NCBI GenBank assembly: GCA_020846975.1 | Contig: JADLCX010000058.1 | Coordinates: 308,938-372,937 of the forward strand | DNA: 64,000 bases | Source: Phycisphaerales bacterium | GTDB taxonomy: Bacteria; Planctomycetota; Phycisphaerae; Phycisphaerales; UBA1924 | Reading direction: 5' to 3' | Part shown: in pieces, positions 59,934 through 64,000 of the stretch | How positions within the stretch are numbered: position 1 is the stretch's first letter | Layout of the letters: each line of letters begins with the position of its first letter | Program-made: the position numbers and the translations under genes | Notes under the pieces: generated by a model | The model's input: the letters and a program-made list of their open reading frames with translations, nothing else | Told to the model about the DNA's origin: nothing | Databases searched by the model: none

Positions 59934-60758
59934 TCAGCGTGCGCTCACCGGGGACATGCGACTCGCCTCGACCGCTGCCCGGAACATCATCGCCCCCGGC
60001 GTTTCGCCGCCGCGCGAAGTCGGTGCCAGCCGAGTCCAGAACGGATGCAACGTCCATTCCAGGTACCGCTCCGGGTGCGGCATCAGCCCGAAAATGCGCC
60101 CGGTCACATCGCAGATGCCCGCGATGTCATCCGTCGAGCCGTTCGGATTGTCGATGTAGGTCAGCGCCACCTGTCCGCGTTCGCGCATCCCGATCAGGAC
60201 CACCTCCGACGCGGCCACGAATCGGCCCTCCCCGTGCGCGATCGGGAGCACCAGGGTTTCCCGGGCCCGCTCGGCCGGAATCCCAACCAGCGGCTTCGTC
60301 CACACGCAGGGCGAGTCCACGTTGGCTCGCACACCGACCCACCGATCGACAAATCGCCCGCCCGCGTTGTGGGCGAGCGCCACACTCCGCTCCGGGCCCG
60401 CGGACTCGTCCCACCTCCCATCGTCCGGGCCCGGCAGGAGACCGACCTGCACCATGACCTGAAAACCATTGCACGCGCCGATCATGGGCACACCCCGTGC
60501 CGCGGCCGCTCGTAGCGGCTCCCACAGCCGATCGCGCAGTTTCATCGCCAGGATCCGGCCGGAGGCGATATCGTCGCCGTAACTGAACCCGCCCGGAAAG
60601 CCGATCAGGTCGAACGCCTCGATCCGCCTCGGCTCGGCGATCAGCCGATCGACGTGCACCAGTTCAGCCCGGGCTCCGCCGATCTCGAACGCGCGGCACA
60701 TCTCGGCATCACAGTTCGTTCCGGCGGTGCGGATGACCAGCGCACGGGGAGTGTTCAT
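59934..60758 (-). CDS. purQ: Phosphoribosylformylglycinamidine synthase I
   Basis: RALVIRTAGTNCDAEMCRAFEIGGARAELVHVDRL; GFPGGFSYGDDIASGRILA; MIGACNGFQVMVQVGLLPG. Confidence 0.94.
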   Translation of the reverse strand: MNTPRALVIRTAGTNCDAEMCRAFEIGGARAELVHVDRLIAEPRRIEAFDLIGFPGGFSYGDDIASGRILAMKLRDRLWEPLRAAAARGVPMIGACNGFQVMVQVGLLPGPDDGRWDESAGPERSVALAHNAGGRFVDRWVGVRANVDSPCVWTKPLVGIPAERARETLVLPIAHGEGRFVAASEVVLIGMRERGQVALTYIDNPNGSTDDIAGICDVTGRIFGLMPHPERYLEWTLHPFWTRLAPTSRGGETPGAMMFRAAVEASRMSPVSAR

Positions 60759-60801
60759 CACACCCGATTCTATGGCGAGCCCGCGCGGCAGGCCGCCTCG
60801 C

Positions 60802-62361
60802 CTACTTGTTCCGAATCTCCGCTCCCGCACCCTCGCCCGGTGTCGCCACCGCGGGCGCCTCGACCAGCGCCCGAAGCGAGGCCGGCAGCCGGTCCATCGG
60901 ATAGCTGCGCCACACTCCGCCGCTCCTGAGCACCGCCTTGCCCGCCAACGCCCGCCCGGCATCGATCGTCTCGAGCGGCGAACCCGCCAGCGAGAGCAGC
61001 ATGACCTGTCCGGCCGGCTCGTACCCGCGAGGCTCGATGGCGGTGATCTCCGCCTCGGACGGCCCGACCGCGCCCGCGGCTGCGCCGGGCTTGACGCCGG
61101 TCAGCAGCGTGAGCAGCGCCTCCACCCCCTTGACTTCCTCTCCCGCGAGCATCGCCTCACCCGCCGCCGTGCGCCGCACCCAGTTGCTCAGCTCGCGCCG
61201 GAACATCGCGCCGCCATCATCCGCGGCGGGTCCGTCACCGCCGTTCGCGGTGCGCTTCAGCACGATCGTGCCGATCTCCGAGGGACCGAGCCGCGTCGGG
61301 TGCGGCCACGCGTAGAGCTCGGCCGCCAGCCGCAGATCGGCGACCGATCGGGCATCGATGACGATGGTGCGATCCTTGTCGATCCTCGCGAACAGCCGCG
61401 TCTGGCTCGGATCGGCCGGTCCGCCGATCTCGAGCGTGTGCGTCCGCGTGATGACCCTGGCCGCCGCGTCGGCGGCTGCGCCGCTCCCGCCGAGTTCGCG
61501 CCGGTCGTGCTCGATCAGCGCTGTGGCGTTCGCCGCGAACCCTCCCGCGCCCCCGCCCGCCCCCGCGCCGCCATCCAGGAAGTCCGCGATCGTGATCCCC
61601 CCGAGCAGCCCGAGCACGTGCTGCACCGCCGCCGGATCGGCCGGCCCGCTGAACGGCTCGCGCACCGACCACACGCCCTGCACGCGCCCGAGCGCGACGA
61701 TGTCGCCCTTGCCGTTGGTCAGCCGGATGCGGGAGGCGTCGAGCGCGGCGGCCGGGAGCGCGGTGCGGTCGCGCCACTCGCGCGGCGCAGCGCCGCGGAA
61801 CAGGCCGTGAAGCTGGTCGTCGATCTTGGCGCGCACGACCGCCGGCGAGCCCGTGGCGGCGGGGTCCGCGGCGGCCGACTCCACCTCGATCATCGCCGTC
61901 CCCGCGATCGACCGCTCCGCCAGCCGGACCGTGATCGGCGCGGCGGTCTGGAAGGTCAGCGTCACGACCGTCGCGCCCTCGCCTGGGCGCTCGTCCTTGC
62001 CCGCCGCCGCGCGCGCGCGGGCATCGAGCATGAGCCGGGTCAGGCTCTGGATGCGCACCGCGGGAACCGGCCAGGCCGGGGGGGGGATGGCCGGCGATGC
62101 GCCCGGCACGAACACGCGCATGGACCATCCGTCCGCGGTACGCTCCACTTCTTCGCGCGCGCCGTTGCCGGTGTGCTCGATCCGCAGGCCCTTCAGGTCG
62201 GCGGGATCGAACCGCAGCACCGGCACGCCGATCTCCACCCCGCCCCCCCCGCCCCCCCCGGCCGTGCCGCCGGAAAGGCTCGGTGTTCGCATCAGGAGCA
62301 GCGCGGCCGCGCCCAGGGCGATCGCGATGAGCAGCCACAGGATCGTTGTTCGCATGGACAT
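60802..62361 (-). CDS. DUF4340-like membrane-anchored protein
   Basis: MSMRTTILWLLIAIALGAAALLLMRTPSL; LKGLRIEHTGNGAREEVERTADGWSMRVFVPG; IVIDARSVADLRLAAELYAWPHPTRLG. Confidence 0.65.
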   Translation of the reverse strand: MSMRTTILWLLIAIALGAAALLLMRTPSLSGGTAGGGGGGGVEIGVPVLRFDPADLKGLRIEHTGNGAREEVERTADGWSMRVFVPGASPAIPPPAWPVPAVRIQSLTRLMLDARARAAAGKDERPGEGATVVTLTFQTAAPITVRLAERSIAGTAMIEVESAAADPAATGSPAVVRAKIDDQLHGLFRGAAPREWRDRTALPAAALDASRIRLTNGKGDIVALGRVQGVWSVREPFSGPADPAAVQHVLGLLGGITIADFLDGGAGAGGGAGGFAANATALIEHDRRELGGSGAAADAAARVITRTHTLEIGGPADPSQTRLFARIDKDRTIVIDARSVADLRLAAELYAWPHPTRLGPSEIGTIVLKRTANGGDGPAADDGGAMFRRELSNWVRRTAAGEAMLAGEEVKGVEALLTLLTGVKPGAAAGAVGPSEAEITAIEPRGYEPAGQVMLLSLAGSPLETIDAGRALAGKAVLRSGGVWRSYPMDRLPASLRALVEAPAVATPGEGAGAEIRNK

Positions 62362-62448
62362 GCCCCACTGTATCGATCGATGCTGCGCGACGCCGATACC
62401 GGGCGGGCGCTTTCTTCTATGATCCGCCCCCCCTCCCCCCCCCGACCC

Positions 62449-63258
62449 ATGCCCGCCGACCGACCGCTCATCGCCATCGCCCCCGACATCGCCGAGCCGA
62501 TGCCGGGCAAGATGCGCGCCATCTGCCCGCTCACCTACACCCGCGCGATCGTCCGCGCCGGCGGCCTGCCGGTCATCCTCGATCCCGACGAATCGCTGAT
62601 CGAGGACCAGCTCGGGAAGTTCGATGGTTTCGTGCTCATCGGCGGCGATGACCCCCGCACCGAACCGTTCGGCGTGCCCACGCACCCGGCGGCCACACCG
62701 ATGCACGAACTGCGCCAGCGCTACGAGACCGCGCTGGCCCGCCGGCTGCTGGATTCGCCCGAGGTGCCGGTGCTGGGCATCTGTCTCGGGATGCAGATGC
62801 TCGGGCTCATCGGCGGCGCTGCGATCGACCAGCACATGCCCGAGACACTCGGCGAGGAGGCCGCGCGGCGGCATCGGGCCGGCGGGGATGGTGGGGGGAG
62901 CGTTGGGGGGGGGGGGGATGCAAGGCACGCGATCGTGCCCGAGGCCGATGCCCCGGACTGGTTCGTCGAGGCGGCGACCGAAGGCACGTCGGGGGGGCTG
63001 GGGTCGGGGAGGCCGGGGGGAGGGGGGGTGGCGAGTCACCACCACCAGCGGCTGCTTGATGTGGGTGGGGGTGGGGGTGGGGGTGGGGGGTTCAGGGTCG
63101 CCGCCCGGAGCCCGGACGGCGTGATCGAGGCGATCTGGCTCCCGGGCCGCCCGTTGTGCTTGGGTGTGCAGTGGCACCCGGAGCGGACGGAGGATGCGGC
63201 GCTCGGGGCGGGGATGTTCTCGCGGTTGATCCGGGCCGCGCGGGGCCGGGGCCGCTAG
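62449..63258 (+). CDS. Peptidase C26 (gamma-glutamyl-gamma-aminobutyrate hydrolase-like) interrupted by poly-Gly stretches
   Basis: [82 protein letters not shown]. Confidence 0.88.
   Translation: MPADRPLIAIAPDIAEPMPGKMRAICPLTYTRAIVRAGGLPVILDPDESLIEDQLGKFDGFVLIGGDDPRTEPFGVPTHPAATPMHELRQRYETALARRLLDSPEVPVLGICLGMQMLGLIGGAAIDQHMPETLGEEAARRHRAGGDGGGSVGGGGDARHAIVPEADAPDWFVEAATEGTSGGLGSGRPGGGGVASHHHQRLLDVGGGGGGGGGFRVAARSPDGVIEAIWLPGRPLCLGVQWHPERTEDAALGAGMFSRLIRAARGRGR
62905..62917 (+). repeat. G13 homopolymer inside the C26 peptidase coding region
   Basis: gcgttGGGGGGGGGGGGGatgc read directly. Confidence 0.85.
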
Positions 63259-63404
63259 CCGGGTTCCACGGGCCTATCCTTCCGACGGATTTCAGTTCTG
63301 GCCCGTCCATGTCGGATGGTCACCTATGGTCCACCGACGCTTCCACCCTGCCCGGGGTAAGAGCACCGGAAAACAAGTTCACACGGGCAAGGATCGGAAG
63401 ACCC

Positions 63405-63755
63405 ATGAAGATGTACGTTGGAAACCTGTCGTTCAGCACGACCGAGAGCGCCCTCCGCGACCTGTTCGCGCAGCACGGCGAGGTCGCCTCGGCCTCGCTG
63501 GTGATGGACCGCGAGACCGGCCGCCCGCGCGGCTTCGGCTTTGTCGAGATGAACGATGACGGCCAGGCCAAGGCCGCGATCGCCGCGCTCAACGGCAAGA
63601 ACTTCGATGGCCGCGACCTGACGGTCAACGAGGCCCGCCCGCGCGAGGGCGGCGGCGGCGGCGGTGGCGGCGGCCGCGGCGGCTGGGGCGGCGGTGGTGG
63701 TGGTGGTGGTCGTCGCGGTGGAGGCGGCGGCGGTGGCGGTCGCGGCGGCTGGTAA
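63405..63755 (+). CDS. RNA recognition motif (RRM) RNA-binding protein with Gly-rich tail
   Basis: [55 protein letters not shown]-rich C-terminus. Confidence 0.96.
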   Translation: MKMYVGNLSFSTTESALRDLFAQHGEVASASLVMDRETGRPRGFGFVEMNDDGQAKAAIAALNGKNFDGRDLTVNEARPREGGGGGGGGGRGGWGGGGGGGGRRGGGGGGGGRGGW

Positions 63756-63791
63756 GCCTTGCGATCACAGACATCTTCTTGCAGGAACCGA

Positions 63792-63835
63792 ACCGGCGAT
63801 ACTCCACACACCAGCGTGTGGAGACGCCGGTTTTT
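63792..63835 (+). terminator. Rho-independent-like terminator after the RRM gene
   Basis: ACCGGCG..CCACAC..GTGTGG..CGCCGGT followed by TTTT. Confidence 0.8.
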
Positions 63836-63929
63836 CCATTGAACGACGCCGGGCTCACCGGAGGGCAATCGCATTACTAATCAGAGCACGATTTATTGGA
63901 CATTTGACGGATGGCCGATATGATGGTGC

Positions 63930-64000
63930 ATGACCGGGCCCGATGCACGGAAGCTGCCGCCGGCGGGACAGGAGGACCTGCGTCGCCGGGTCGTGGCGGC
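63930..64000 (+). CDS. N-terminus of an IS630-like transposase/HTH protein (truncated by window end)
   Basis: MTGPDARKLPPAGQEDLRRRVVAA resembles IS630 N-termini (LSPAAQEELRRRAV...); AT-rich upstream. Confidence 0.4.
   Translation, partial: MTGPDARKLPPAGQEDLRRRVVA

Overview
A 64 kb high-GC bacterial window, apparently from a planctomycete (Phycisphaerae-like by gene content and protein style; this is inference). Most of it is ordinary chromosome: thrS, nrdR, an Opp/Dpp-type ABC importer, xseAB, a prepilin peptidase, guaD, an HU-like protein, birA, a eukaryote-type GT3 glycogen synthase, gmhA, trpB, sdhCAB, an RseP-like protease, cysK, a fliN-fliO-fliP-fliQ-fliR-flhB cluster, purQ and an RRM protein. 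Several secreted repeat/dockerin-like/IPTL-CTERM proteins are also present. The clearest accessory region is a ~7.8 kb integrative element (about 18244-26068) in the 3' end of a tRNA-Val(GAC) gene. It is bounded by a 21-bp direct repeat with one mismatch and is transcribed entirely on the minus strand: DUF3987-type primase/helicase, XRE and AlpA-like HTH proteins, a Phd-like orphan antitoxin, a zinc-ribbon protein and a tyrosine integrase. The most interesting observation is that the att core lies inside the integrase reading frame. In the integrated state the integrase ends on a stop codon inside the antisense of the tRNA. A separate 85-codon, start-less, in-frame tail sits at the far end of the element and would be fused to the integrase by excision/circularisation (468 aa integrated form versus about 540 aa circular form). 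Other signals worth a second look are a Thr-rich leader peptide plus terminator-like hairpin upstream of thrS, phased A-tracts upstream of the HU-like gene, an orphan CoA-transferase A subunit with an in-frame insertion, GTGACAAG/GTCACCTT repeat arrays between gmhA and trpB, and long G-tracts inside a peptidase C26 gene.
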